Source of the DNA: Pegea sp. RAD2-039
Lineage: Eukaryota > Chordata > Thaliacea > Salpida > Salpidae
Assembly (NCBI GenBank): GCA_034620365.1
Contig: JAQGEQ010000263.1
Coordinates: 1,364,001 to 1,428,000, forward strand
Direction of reading: 5' to 3'
DNA: 64,000 nt
How positions within the stretch are numbered: position 1 is the stretch's first letter; every line of letters begins with the position of its first letter. This document shows positions 24,201-44,285 of this stretch, piece after piece. The notes beneath the pieces were generated by a model. It had not been told where the DNA came from and did no database searches. It saw only the letters and a list, made by a program, of their open reading frames with translations. Both the position numbers and the translations under genes were made by a program.

Positions 24201-24657
24201 AAAACGATGTTAATATTTAGCTAATAGGGGCCGACGCAGTAACAAGTCTAGTAATCAATGTAAAACTTACCCATCAAAAACGGGTTCTTCTTTTAATAAT
24301 TCATCAACTACTTCAGCATTTGTGTTTTGCAGTGACAGAGGAACAGCGATTGCTAAAGCAATTGTTGTAGCAAGAAAAAGTCCAACTGCAGATTGATTTG
24401 ATATAATTTTTATTTAGATAAAGTTGATTCACTTTTTGTAAGATAAATGAAAAAAACGACTCTTTCTGTTATACCATTAGTAAATAATTATTATAATTAA
24501 TATTTCAATCTACTTAGATTACTAAATTATTTTATTTTACATAAAGTTTCAAATATTTTTCTTCTAAGTTAAACTAGATGTACAATATTAAAAAAGTATC
24601 ACAACTGAAAAAGACTTTACCAATAAAAAGTTGTTGCAGTCTCGTAAACTTGTCCAT
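21285..24657 (-). CDS. DPEP1: Membrane (renal-type) dipeptidase
   Basis: A zinc metallopeptidase of the M19 family that hydrolyses dipeptides and leukotriene D4. Ten exons join to about 396 residues (human DPEP1 411): 24621-24657, 24271-24385, 23903-24041, 23721-23853, 22908-23058, 22801-22855, 22025-22201, 21890-21974, 21761-21836, 21285-21507. All expected zinc-site motifs are present: DGHNDWPW (split by intron 2), GVEGGH, DLAHVS and YSHSSA. GGDYDGV and [13 protein letters not shown] also fit. The N-terminus has a hydrophobic segment ([16 protein letters not shown]) that reads as a signal anchor. The C-terminus stops soon after ESDCRTG without the hydrophobic GPI tail of vertebrate DPEPs, so membrane attachment is probably N-terminal, or the enzyme is secreted. 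The exact paralogue is not certain. Confidence 0.93.
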
Positions 24658-27600
24658 TTTTTATAAATTACTTTACAGATTTCTCATTAATTCTTTTTAT
24701 GTTTAATTTCTTTTTTCTTTTTTTTTGGTTAACATGTTTACAGGTGGCGCTGCTAACAAAGGGACTGAAAGTATAAACGAGGATTAGGTGAAAATTTAAA
24801 GAGATTTTATTTTAATTTGTGAGTTGTAAATCCTTCCTAACATATGCTTTAAAATATTATATAAGATATTCAACAAGTCAACTGCAAAATTACAATTTTA
24901 TTTTGTGATTAAAAACTATTTCTTAATAATTACAAAATAGATTTGTTTAATAAACAATCACTTGAGATAGAAAAGTTAGCATGAAAATAATCTTCACAAA
25001 AATAAACGGTTAAGGTTCACCATCAAAGTTTCTTCACTTATTTTTTAAGTACATCTGTCAATTTTATAGCTTGGTACCTTATTTATTTTCATCTTTGATT
25101 AACTGAGTAGCTTTTGGCTGCTACAAAGTTGTATAATTTTTACAAATATCACTAAATCTTATCAAGGTCAGCATTCACTTGATACAACAATATTTGACTA
25201 CAAAATTTCCACGCTTAATTTATCACTATTTTATTTACTTCTGCAGTTAAAACAACAGTTGATTTGAGCAGCAAATGTTTATTTTTCTTTTAAATGTAGT
25301 ATAAATGTAATAAAATAGTTCTAAAAGTTCAAAGCATTCAAAAAAGTTGTAATTTGTAAAAGACAACATTAAAAAAACTTGTTTTTAGAAATTAACGATT
25401 TAAATTTTTTTTAATTAAACAAGTTACCTGGAACCACAACTATTTATTCCATGTTAAGGTGACTTTTACGTTGAAAGTTGAAAATATATGTAGACATATA
25501 CGGATAAAAATATCTTGTGAAAATCATACACAAATAAAATAAGCTGATCAAACTGTCTATTGGCCAGAAACTGTAGATTTAATCTGAGCCATAGAACTTT
25601 TGAACTCACAGATAAAATCATAAAATCGCTCAGTTATCGCTAAAACAAAGCAGACAGAATTTGATCTTGATCTGTAAGTAATAAATTAACCGAGTTGTGT
25701 TGATCTTCTTCACACATTCTCGGTTTGATACTATCTACTACTAGTAGATCTGTTACAGTCTATGTTATTTTAGTATAGCAAAAAGTTAGCAAAACTTTCA
25801 AAGATTGTAGAATATAAATCATCTTCAAATTAAAAAAGGTAAATAAGCATTTTGCATAAGAAGTACTTTTGCCATGTGGTAATAAATTGCTTGTAATCAA
25901 ATAATTGTTCACCCAACAATAAAAACTTATTAATACATCAAAACTATAAAACAGGATATCGTCATGTTTGCAGGTGAATGTTGTAGCGAAAGATTAAACT
26001 TCAAACAAAAAAGCTAGAATGTAGTAAAGAGACGGTGACTCATCGAATACCGAGCAAACTGATCAGCATCTTCAAAAGTTAAACAAATTAGCGTACTGGA
26101 ATGATGGAACTGAATACTTTGTTAAGACTTTACAAAAGTTCAGCTGCTTTTGTAAGAAGAATCATACCAGAATTTGAGATTTGTGAGGAGCTTAATCATC
26201 TGATGCCTATTCGTCAATTCTAGGAGTAATCAAGAACTTCAAGAACTCTTTAAAAAGTTGTATAAAAAAATACTGAAAGAAAAAAGCTTCAAAACAAGTA
26301 TTTGTCAACAAGAAAGCTTTAGGTATACCTAATAAATTCATAAATTGCTTTGATAATGAATTAGGGTATATATAAACTATATACTTAATAATTGCAATAG
26401 ATATTAGTAACCTGCTAACTTTCACAATAATCTGATGGCTATGCTATGCTAAATCTGTATATAGCTATAAGTATTAGCTTTGTATCTGATTTCATTTAAA
26501 AGCTATTTTTTTGCAGTCAAGCTGATAGATCTTTTGAGACATAATAAAGACTTGTTAGCAACTTGTTCCCAACGTAAAATCATAGATTGTTTTCTACCTT
26601 TAATGGATTTTCTTTTGTAAACCTCATGACTGTAGATGCAATTTCTGATCCTAATATTTGGAGTTGGAAAACAGTCAATTGTAAAAAATTAAAATCAGTT
26701 GATGTATAATCGAGCTCTAGAGAGAAAATATACTGATCATATATGAGTACCTAAAAAACTGCTTCCGTATTTGCATCATAATTGCTCAGACATGGCTTTA
26801 AATAGTTAAAATCAACTTCAGGTATGATATTTAACTGATTTAGGAGCTTATATTTGTATGAGTTTACAAGCTACTTTTTATGTTTTTTAGAATTTCTGAA
26901 TTCGTTTTGTAAATCTGCAGTTTCTAGATTTCTTCGGATTACAAATTTGGCTCTTGTACTTAAATGGTTAAGATTCACTTCTTTAAAACAATAGTTATCT
27001 AAAAATACCTGTTAATACCGCCTATCATACAATTTCAGGCGACAGCTTTTTATTTTGTAAAAATTTCAAAAAAGTAATCCTAAAATAGATTTTTGCATGT
27101 TCCTATTGACAAAATAAAATATTATTGGTATTAATTCAGCTACTTTCAGAATCACACTTCAAAATAATTTCGTAACTTGTTATAATATTGCTGAAACTTT
27201 GTTGGCCAATACAGCCACAACTAGTTTTGTTCTTGCTAATATTTAAATGTTTTTGATATCTAAGTTGCTGGAAACCCCTTTATTTGATTTTAGTTCACTG
27301 TAATTACTTATGCTTTCAATAAGTCAATTTCAAAACATTTGTATCGTTGACAGGGGTTCAATTCTTCATATATCATAATAGATAACTACCTAACATTTTT
27401 TAAAGATTTTTTGATAAAAAGGTTTAAGAAAACTGTCCTCCTTTCTGTTTTACAAAGCTTTTTTAATTCTCTATAATACCAAGGTTTATTTCTCAAAAAT
27501 TTCTGTAAGATAATTAAATATTTAGCTCTAACATAATCACGTGATTCAAAACTTCATTCTCAGCTGACAACAGATTCTCCGTCCTGTAAACTTTACTATT

Positions 27601-29334
27601 ATTAATATTAGTTGATTTTCATTAAAATAAATTTTTTAACTAAAAGTATTTAACGAAAATATTTTGCATCATATTTAAGAAATTTATCTTTTCATCTAAC
27701 TTTTTTTTCTCGTCTATCTGTAAATATTTTTGTATTTGACTTTTCGGGGTATAATGTAACCGATAGTTAATAATATGTACTTGCCAACTTGCAATATACT
27801 TTGTTGGATTTTCATTTATTTTTTTTAACGCTTATATTCATCCTTAAACGAAGTTTCAGCAAACTGTAAACACTTCATTTGTTTTTAATTGTTGTCAAAA
27901 TTTTTTATTTTTTATAAATGTAAGTTGCTTCTATCTTTATTTTATATTTTTATATTTTTTTTACTTTATGATTTGCTTAATAATTTACTTTTTTAATATA
28001 AATAAATTTCTATGTTTTTTGATATGTTATTATATGTTAAAATAAATTTATACTCAATGAAAACTTATGTAATTTAATTGTTATTAAAAAACACACATCA
28101 CTAATTCACAATAATTCTATTTATAAATTCATTCAATGTTTTAGATTTTAATCAGTTCATATTAAATAAATGAATTTAATTTCTTCAAATAAACTTATAT
28201 TTGATAAAATAATTTTATTTTCTCTATAATAATAACAAAGTTCATTCTAAATATTTAATTTTTATATTATAATAATTTGTTTTTTGTAATAATTTTCATC
28301 ATACATTTTTATATTATCTAATATTCACCTAATATTCGAAATATATTTGATTAATTTTATATCATTAAAAGCAAATGAAATAATCAAAAAACTTTTCTGA
28401 AATTATGGTTTCTTATTTTGAATCAAACTTAATAACAGTTATTTTACTTTTTAAATTTTATAAAATACAAAAATTGGTTTTAAACATATCTTTTATTTGA
28501 TTCATGTTTATAAAATGAAATAAGAAATTATATTTTATAGTGTTTTTTCTGACATAAATGACTCCCTATTTTTATGTTTTTTTTTATTATTTTCTTTATT
28601 TAAAGTTTAATGTATCAATAATAAGTTTAAAGTGTTCTTAACTTGTTTAGCTATTAAAGCGTTTCTTTATTACATTTATTTATTTACATTTATTAACTAA
28701 TAAGTTTTTAAGTAATACTTTTAAAAAGAGTTAAAATGTGAATTAATCATTGTTTTTTTAATCTATCTTTACAGTTATGTAATTTTGATTGTTATCATTG
28801 TTATTTTTTACAGCTTTATATGCTATTTATAAAGGTTTATTTAAAAAGATTTTAATCTAAGTTTTTAAAATTTGAATAGGGTGTTTTAATTTGTATAAAA
28901 TATAATATTAGATTTATGATTAAATTATTAGTTATTAGTTTTAGAATTTTTATGTAAATTAGCTGATAGTTTAAAAATTGCTTTCAAACTTTTGTTGAAC
29001 TATTTTTATTAAATTTAAAAAAATTCGAGATTTGGTATTATTGTTAGTAGGTTATAAATAATTTATAAGTTAAGTTTATCATTAAGTGTTTATAAAAGGT
29101 TACTAAAGTTAAAACAATTATTTTAGTTTTAAAATTGTTTTTATAATTAATGGTTTGTATTTTTTTTAATTTAAAAAGTTCATTCTATTGCCTTTCAATA
29201 TAATTATAATCAGTTTTGTTATTTACAACCAAAATTTTGCTTCTTTATTTTTATTTTATTTTTAGTGCTTGTGGGCCGTTTAACTTATTACCTAAGTTTT
29301 TATTTAATGAAATTATGATTAAAATTTAGTGAAC
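24658..29334. other. 4.7-kb AT-rich spacer
   Basis: Upstream of the dipeptidase and of the ITCH-like gene (divergent). No conserved gene is visible. 25.5-27.5 kb carries decayed coding-like sequence on the minus strand (separate entry), and about 27.6-29.3 kb is extremely AT-rich with nothing recognisable. Confidence 0.5.
25500..27480 (-). pseudogene. Decayed coding-like sequence of unknown origin
   Basis: Read on the minus strand, this region has several successive stretches with protein-like composition interrupted by isolated stops and apparent frameshifts. Examples are LSTRAKFVIRRNLETADLQ, NIIPEVDFNYLKPCL and STVMRFTKENPLKVENN around 26.6-27.0 kb, and a run of roughly 75 codons without a stop near 25.8-26.0 kb. 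No catalytic motif or family is recognisable. A dead transposon or an old pseudogene is possible, but chance open stretches in AT-rich DNA are not excluded. Confidence 0.3.
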
Positions 29335-36316
<6,982 letters not shown>

Positions 36317-36772
36317 ATCAATCAAACCAAATGTAACTCCTACCCGTCCCTCCCCCCTTTCTAGTGGCTTGCTTTAGTTTGCAAGTGATCAATAAACTGA
36401 CCACAAAGTGGTCTAGATGTACAAATAGTTGTAAAGGTTTGTTGAGTTTGTAAGACTCTAAGGACGCTGTGTTGTTATCTTCATGTTTGCTTCTTTAACT
36501 ACAAATAAATTTTCTTTTTTTTCTATTTAATTCATATTGCGAGCCTGTAGGCTTTCTGTATCAATTTGTTTTTCTTGTAAATTTCCTTTAATCAACACAC
36601 AGATGGCAAATAAGAAATAATTTTCAATAATTCGGTTTTTTTTTGAGCAATTTTTTTCTTTTCATTTTTTTTTCTTATTATTCTTTCTTTGCTAAATTGT
36701 TTGAGATGTTAAATCGTCATTTTTACTTCCGCATTCATTAAATGAAAGATTTATTTGTGAAAAGTTGATTGC

Positions 36773-37009
36773 TTACAAATCTGATTTTATTCTGGTCTTT
36801 TTAGGGCCAAACTTCAGTAGTTGTCCTCTTATCAGTTTAGTGAAGGCCTCATTAGTGGACTTCTCGGGTAGTTTGAATAAAAGTCCAACTTTTGCCAACC
36901 TACAAGCTTCTAGATCCAAAAGAGTTTTCAGTTTGGGGTTTTCACCCTGATAAACACTTGGGGCACCAAATCTTTGATCTCTTAGAATAAATCTTCTTGT
37001 GCTCTTCAT
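36773..37009 (-). CDS. Short open frame, 78 aa, unknown
   Basis: ATG at 37009-37007 and TAA at 36773-36775, followed 18 bp later by AATAAA on the same strand (36750-36755). The product is basic, including LLDLEACRLAKVGLLFKLPE and a lysine-rich end. No family is recognised. The polyadenylation signal at the right distance and balanced composition argue for a genuine terminal exon, but no upstream exon or acceptor could be tied to it. It would converge on the ITCH-like gene. Confidence 0.35.
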   Translation of the reverse strand: MKSTRRFILRDQRFGAPSVYQGENPKLKTLLDLEACRLAKVGLLFKLPEKSTNEAFTKLIRGQLLKFGPKKTRIKSDL

Positions 37010-37211
37010 CACTTGGTTCTTTTTGTTGGAAGTTTTATGGGAAGCAAGGGATATTTACGATTGATTAAGATGATGTCACATCTGAAAGTTTTTGTCGAAA
37101 CTCAAATCTTCTGACTTTTGCATCATTTTTGCTCTTGTGTCTCTAATAAAACTAAAGATTTTTTATGAGCATCTTTAAAAAATTAATTTTAGAATATCTT
37201 CTTGTGCGTCA

Positions 37212-37560
37212 AGTTAATTCATCTGGAACTACTTTCCTTCTTCTGATTCTCAAAGAATCTTTTCAAATCCAAATGTTGAATCTCAAGATGATCTAATTCC
37301 ACATCAATTAGAAAAGTCTGAAAAATTCTGTCAGCAACGAATCACTGAAGAAAGACTTTCACGAAATTCATCTTTCATCTCAAATACTGATCCGATCAGC
37401 AAGATACATGAAAATGACTCAATTCAATTTTCTAAGATGTTGCTCTAAAGAACTCGTCTCTAATCTCAACAGATCTTTGCGATCCAGTTATTTACTTCAA
37501 CAAGAATCTGTAGTTTCATCTGCTGTCTAAGATGAAGACAAACCTTCATTTGATTCTTAA
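37212..37560 (+). pseudogene. Coding-like stretch with frame breaks
   Basis: An 80-codon open frame without ATG (about 37212-37449), containing SSDSQRIFSNPNVESQDD and FCQQRITEERLS. It runs into a stop, after which protein-like sequence continues in a shifted frame (LVSNLNRSLRSSYLLQQ) and again after another stop. It may be a decayed gene or an unresolved set of exons. No homologue recognised. Confidence 0.22.
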
Positions 37561-37899
37561 TCACAAAATCAGCATGACTTCTCTATTACCTTGCTGTAAC
37601 ATCAACAACTTTGAACCGATTTGTTATCAAAAAACAACTTTCGATAAATTTATTCAAAATGTTTTTTAACTGAATAACGAAATGAAGAAAGTCTTTTTTC
37701 AAATCACTTGTTTTGAATGAACTTTGTAGACGAGAAAACATTTGATGGAATTGTAGGAAATTGTAAACCGAAATAGTATTTTACCGCATATGTAAATGTG
37801 TTATTTGAAACTTTGTAAATTACTAATTTATTCTGTAAGCTGAACGTCGTTGTGATTAGCCGCCTTCTATAAAAGAATAAGATTCTTTTGAAGAGTTAC

Positions 37900-38180
37900 T
37901 ATCATTACAGGAATCGCGCATAATTCCTTGCTAACTGCTCAAAGAGTTTCATTATAGTGAAGAGTAGCGCGCGCTCAACTCTTAAAATCTGATGACATGA
38001 CCTAGTGACATCGGGTCCAGGAGGTCGTAGATTCTGATGTGAGGCTAGTTCACAGAATCATGTAGCGCAAAGGAATCCCGCCCCACGTGTTGAAATGGAC
38101 TTTATCGTCCTATCCACTTTCCTAAATCATCCCTGGTCACTTGCGACAAGTTGTCCCCTTCACTAGTAGAAGAAAACCTT
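37900..38180. other. GC-rich island of unknown nature
   Basis: A compact, clearly less AT-rich block in otherwise AT-rich DNA, with GCGCGCGC, CCGCCCCACGTG and a CCTTCAATTGAAGG palindrome just downstream. I compared it by eye with snRNAs, RNase P/MRP, SRP and tRNAs and found no match. Possibly a structured RNA gene, a repeat or a regulatory island. Confidence 0.3.
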
Positions 38181-39683
38181 CAATTGAAGGACTTCTAAAC
38201 CAACCTCCGAGCTTTTATTCTCTAATTTAAACCTCTTTGTATCATTCAAACTTGGAAGAGATAGTTATTTAATTCACCTTTTGTGTATTGATAAGTTTTC
38301 TTAAACTCATAATCACTTTGAAAAACTTATTTTTGTTCATCAAATAATAAAACTGGGTTTCAGCTACGAGCTCATCATTCTCGTGGCTTGTGGTGTTCTA
38401 AAAATCACAAAAACCAAATATAATTACTGTTAGCAGGATAACTTTCGGCTTAAACATATTTTGGTGGTGATAGCGTGCTAGTTAGCACTATTTTACCCAA
38501 ATTTTCCCTGACAACAGAATTTCTTTCTACAAAGATATAAAATGTATTTTTGTAATTTCATTTAATTTCATATCATTTCGATACAACACGTGGCTGCATA
38601 TAACAAACCAAATAGTTCTTATAGCAAACACAGTACAATATGAAAACAAACAAACAGTTGCAAATACCACAGTTTAAAATAAGTAATATAAACCAATCAG
38701 ATCACAGAAAAGATAACACAGTTAAAAATACAAAATGTTTGTAAAATGGCAGCTTTTTGTGTCACAAACTACAAAATTATTTCGGTCATAACATTTAACA
38801 CAGTTTTAAAAGAAAAATGATCAATTTTAATAAAGTCGAGAAGAAGATTTCAAACCATAGTTACCCTATTGAAGAACTATTAGTGCATTGGATGCTAGTA
38901 GAGTTACTAATTGAAGTGATTCTTCACTCCATCTAGGTCAGGGAAGTCGTCGATAAAGGTTTTTTATTTATTTACATAATCGAAAACTAGATAGACAGTT
39001 GTATCAGAGAATATTTCATAAAATGGTTTTGATCATATATCTAATCTTTTTCAACATTATGAGAACAACTTTAACTTGTTAAAATGAATAATGTCTTCAA
39101 ACTATATAAGCACAAAATATAAACTTTGACTTTTAGATTTTAATGCAATATTTATGAACTAACCTTTCCGCTTGTTTGAAAAATACATTTATTTCCTAAA
39201 TGCTTTCAAAGTTACCAATATCAGTTTAAGCTGTTTAAGTCTTTAACAATGCAGGTCACTGACCAGCAATATAGGTCAGGTTACTGACACCAAGTACCAG
39301 CAACCTTGTTTAAGTAACTTTTAGTAATATTCAAAAGCTTTTTGTAGATTCTAATATTTTCTTCTTACTGTATGCTGAAAAAGATGAAGCACTTCAATTT
39401 TTATGAATAATTTGAAATATTTTCGATAATTTGTTTTTTGTTTCAAAGAAACTTTTTTGGATTCAATTTGTCTGAAAATCTAAATTCCTTTTTTATCTAA
39501 ATTTATCTAAAACTAGAATTCATTTAGAAAAAGAATTTTTGATCTAAAATTTTAATAAAAAGATTTAATCTGATCAGAAAAAAGAAGTTTAAAAGATAAA
39601 AGACTTTCCAAATTTAATTCAAATTATCATCAGTTAAGAAAAGAACCTGAATCAGTTTTATTAAAAATTGACGACAAATTTAT

Positions 39684-39755
39684 GTCAACAAAATTTGTTT
39701 TTAAATATTGAAACCAACAAAATTTGTTTTTAAATATTGAAACCAACAAAATTTG
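39684..39755. repeat. 30-bp tandem duplication
   Basis: Two to three copies of a unit containing CAACAAAATTTGTTTTTAAA followed by TATTGAAAC in direct tandem. Confidence 0.85.
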
Positions 39756-40193
39756 CTTTAACACCCAATTCGATAAACTTTGATCTGCTGGTTTAAACGC
39801 CTTATTGTCATTAGCCAAATTTAGCACTTTCAATTATTAACTTATCAAACAAATAAACAAGCAACAAACAATTGTTGAAATTATTTTGGAAAGTTTGTAA
39901 AATTTTTATGAAATTAAATCTGACAAAAAATGATTTTAAAATATTTTCTAACTTTAACTTCTATTTTTTTTCACTTAATACAAATATTAGTTTTAGACAA
40001 ATGCAACTGTGAAAAGTAAATTTTATAAAAAACTAGAATTTTATCAAAAGAAATTAAAAGAAAAGTTTCAATTGTTTTCTTCAATTTGTTTAAATTTAAT
40101 TTTTTTGAACTATTTGATCAATAATTAAGTCTTAAACTTTATAAAACTCCTCGTCGTTTTCAATCCACAACAATAAAGACCCTTTATTCTTTG

Positions 40194-40345
40194 AAATGAT
40201 ACATTTGTTTGTAAGTCAGTTGGCTCTTAAACTTAAATGACTTTTTCAGGTTGGCTCCTTGATGAGAAAATTCCAAGAAGATCAAAGTTTAGAACATAAG
40301 GATGTCTTTAAAATACATCTGATTCAAATGAGACGATCTTGGTGA
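40194..40345 (+). CDS. Possible two-exon mini-ORF
   Basis: An ATG at about 40197, then MIHLF, a textbook 48-bp GTAAGT...TTTTTCAG intron, and a second exon starting VGSLMRKFQEDQSLEHKD and ending in a stop at about 40345, giving some 37 residues. Upstream sequence is open in the same frame for another 20 codons. It could be the 3' end of a gene, a micropeptide or chance. No homologue recognised. Confidence 0.2.
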
Positions 40346-41667
40346 TGAAGATGTAAGAGAGACTTCAATTAAAGTTAAACCTCCAAAAATCAAATAGCTT
40401 GCTTCCTAGATAACATTAAATGATAAAGAGAAACCTAAGATCAGTTTTGGCATCTTACATCATAGTAGAAGTCTCCAACATCTTGTTTGAAAAGAATCTC
40501 ATCATTTGTGGAAGTCTTAATGATTTTCTATTAAAACTACAAAGCTTATGATCTGCTGTAATCTTGAATGTTCAAAGTGATGAAGATTTTTAAAAGATTT
40601 TAAAGAAATTTTAATAAAACCGATTTTGTTTGCTTTTTTGTTCACTTTTTCTTTCAAGTTAAACTTTTTAATTCTTAAAAAGAGCATTCTACTTCCGGAC
40701 TTGCGGTGGATGATTTAAGTAGTCTTTATCATCTTTGACTATCAATAAAATGTTTTTTACAGAAGATTATATCTAATGAAATATTTGTCTGATTATTTTA
40801 AAATGATTTATTTAATAAATTATTAACTATTTAAAGTTACAAAATAGAAAAAAACAAACAAATTTGTAAAAATTAAATGCATTTGCTGCTATTTGATGCA
40901 AAAATAAAACAATATTTAATATTGCAAAGTTATGAATTTAAATCAAAAAAATAACAACTAATTTGAATTTTGGAATTTTGTTAAATATTTAAGTTCGAAC
41001 AAATTGCAAACAGTCAGTTTATCGAGCGAAAACTTGAACCAGCTAGTAGTTCCTAATTAACTTTGCTTTTGTTTGACTTTAAACAAGTTCGTTTAGGATA
41101 AAAATTCTGTTTTCACATTTATTGATTAAGTGCAGATCTTTGAGTTAAAATGATTTCAAATTGTCAAATTTTTTAGACAGTATGTTTTATAGTTGACATT
41201 TTTTTTTATAATTAATCAAGATAGATATTAGATTATAAATTGTTTTTATTCTCATTTATTTCCAAGAGCTACTAGAAAGCATTTTCTTTTTTTGCAAGAA
41301 AAAAGAAATCTTATGAGAAATTCTCATTAAAAGCCTTTCAACAAGTTTGTTAACACCAGAATATTTTCTTTTGACGACCTCTATAAGTTTTCAAGTTAGG
41401 AAGGAAATCTATTTGCTTTATTTTTTCTTTAAATCTAATTTGGAATCTTAAAATATTACTTAACTTGTTATTTTTTAATTTTTGCTTTTAATCGAATCAT
41501 TTGAAATTCAAATAAACTTTCTTTGAATTTTATCAAAGAAATTTACAAATATTAGCAAAAGTAGATTTTTTGTGTTTCTGGTTTTTAAATTTTTCTTATT
41601 TATTTTTTAGTCTGAATTTGATTTTGTTTAAAGATTTGATAGATTAGTCGAATCACGAAGTCACGAG

Positions 41668-44285
41668 ATGCCTGTGACGTCATTTTCAAGTGATGTTGGA
41701 ATCGACAACGAAGCCATCGAAATTGTAAAACTTTTCAAATATTTCGAAATAAAATAAAAAAATTTGACAAAATCTCACATTTTAGGATGAAATATCAATA
41801 AAAGGTTTTAAAAATCCTGAAAATACAGAAGATAATCCTAAAACAGTGATTGAAATATCAGTGAAAGATGAAGACTCTTTTAAACCTAATCCGTTTCTAA
41901 AGTAAATCAAAATTCAAACTGACATTTTCCAAAACCATTTTTTTTACAGATTGATAACTTCGCCAATCCGTGAAATGAAGAATGCGACGAGCAAATACTC
42001 TAAACAAATAAACATTTCGATTTTAGTGATCCTAGCTTTAGGTAAGGCTGAAGTTTAAAAAAAGAAAGATTATTAGATGTGAAATCATTCAGGTGTAACA
42101 GCCTACCTCATTGCTGCAATGGTGAGGAACTTCGATCGAGCAGTCACTCTGCTTGTTATATGGAGCTTGGTCGTCGGTTATTCCATCTACGCTTTCATTC
42201 GCGACAAATTTGGAAAATCAATTCTCAAAATATTGAGACCCTTAACGAAATTTGTTGATGACAATATGTCCTGGATCAAATGGTGACCACATCAACCACT
42301 GACCACCAAATTTCATCAAGTTGCCAATTCTAGGTGCTTTATTCTTGCGGTCGTCGCTGGATTAGCAACCTGGATTGCCTTGGACACTTCTAAGCGTCCC
42401 GAACAGCTGATATCAGGGGCAGGGTACATCGTATTTGTGTTTGGACTTTTTTTAACATCCAAACACCCTGACAGGGTTAGTATGACGTCATCAGCAGATA
42501 AATGAAACTGACAGAAGATTTTGATCTTCAGGTGATTTGGAGACCGATCTTATGGGGCTCTTTAATCCAGCTCTGTTTCGGGATGTTTATTTTGAGGACT
42601 GAAGCTGGTTTTCAAGCCTTCAACTGGACAGGGAATATTGTCCAAACTTTTATTAATTATGTTGATGCTGGAGTGGAGTTTGTGTATGGGGAGTCTTGGT
42701 CAGATCACAGTTTCGCATTCAAGGTCCTCACCTCTTCCTGATCATCATCCTTATTTGATCCTCATCTTCATCTTTAGACTCTTTCGGTAGTGATCTACTT
42801 CAGCTCTTTCATCTCGATGCTTTACTACCTCGGAGTGATGCAGTGGCTGATCTTAAAGATTGCTTGGTTGATGCAGATCACTTTAAAGACTTCAGCAACA
42901 GAATCAATGGTCGCTGCAGGTGCCCCTGAAGTCCTACAAAATCCCCTGTTACAAATACATCTTTCTAGGGAACATCTTTGTGGGTCAAACCGAGTCTCCT
43001 CTCCTCATCTTACCCTACATCAACGATTTGACAATCTCTGAGATCCACACGGTGATGACTGCGGGTTTTGGGACTATTTCAGGCTCCGTGTTAGCTGCTT
43101 ACCTTGCTTTTGGGGTAAGCTTCACTTCTAATTGCTTCCCATTTGACTTGAACACTTATGACGTCAGATTCAACCATCTTACGTCATCACTGCTTGCGTC
43201 ATGGCAGCTCCTTGCGCCTTAGCAGTTTCTAAATTGCAATACCCAGAAACAGAAGAATCGAAGTTTTCTGATTACAACGAGTTGAAATTGGACAGCGGGT
43301 AAAAAGTCTTCCTCGTGATCTTCATCTTCATATTTGTAATCTTTGTAGAGATCATCACAATTTGATTGAAGCTGCTTTTAATGGAGTTACTGCAGCAATT
43401 CCTCTTGTTTTAAACATTGCAGCAAACTTGATTGCTTTCTTGGGTTTGTTGGCAGCTTTCAATGGATTTCTCAGTTGGTTCGGCGGTCTTCTCGACTTTC
43501 CAGAGCTTAGTTTCGAGGTTTGCAGCTCGTACGCTGATTGGTTGATTGAAAACTTCATTTTTCAGTTGATGTGCTCTTATATATTTCTTCCTGTCACGTA
43601 TCTGATGGGGATTGAATGGCAAGATTGCTTCAAGGTGCTCACATCGCAAGACTCTACAAATCTCACAACATCTTCTTCAGGCTGCGGAGCTGATCGGAGT
43701 AAAAATTTTCTTAAATGAGTTCATCGCTTACGAAGATTTAAGTGAAATGCTCGAAAAACGCGACAACGGAACTATCCCGCGGATTGATGACGTCACAGGA
43801 GATGTTAATTGGATTGATGAGCGAACTGAAGCAGTAATTACGTATGCTTTGTGTGGTTTTGCCAATGTGGGATCAATTGGGATCATGTTGGGAGGTTTAG
43901 GGGCAATGGCACCTAAACGTCAGGGCGAAATGGCGACTATCGTTGTCAGGGCGATGATATGTGGAGTTTTTGTTTCAATTCTGAACGCTTGTGTAGCTGG
44001 TAAGTGAAACGGTCACGTGGTGGCGCTAGTAAGTTGGCGGTTTCAGGTTTCTTATATGTTCCGCGACCAATTAAATGTGATAATATCCTAGCTGTTGAAG
44101 ATTGGAGAGATTGGAAAATTGATGAGGATCGTTTAATTCAATGTTGTCGTCCTCAATTTAACAGGTGATTGGTCATCTTATTTTTACTTGTTTCTGATTG
44201 GTTTATTTACAGTTCTTCAATTTCAAATGCAACTATTAATTGTTGTTCTTATGATTGGAGTTTTGAAGTTAATTGCATCATTTAA
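41668..44285 (+). CDS. SLC28A: Concentrative (Na+-coupled) nucleoside transporter, SLC28 family
   Basis: Imports nucleosides with sodium across the plasma membrane. Fourteen exons (41668-41724 to 44213-44285) join to about 651 residues (human CNT3 691). An acidic cytoplasmic N-terminus precedes multiple TM helices. Signature blocks occur in order: [68 protein letters not shown]-type [54 protein letters not shown] and [20 protein letters not shown]. The Asn of NIFVGQTE and the nucleoside-binding serine/threonine and glutamate positions are retained. The C-terminal tail is short and cysteine-rich. AATAAA lies at 44308. The paralogue (CNT1, 2 or 3) cannot be told. Confidence 0.96.

Larger units (their letters stand above)
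36317..41667. other. 5.3-kb region with no confirmed gene
   Basis: Contains 3' UTR of the ITCH-like gene, a short minus-strand open frame at 36773-37009, coding-like but broken sequence at 37.2-37.56 kb, a GC-rich island at 37.9-38.2 kb, a 30-bp tandem duplication near 39684-39755 and a possible two-exon mini-ORF at 40.2-40.35 kb. The rest is AT-rich with nothing recognisable. Confidence 0.4.
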
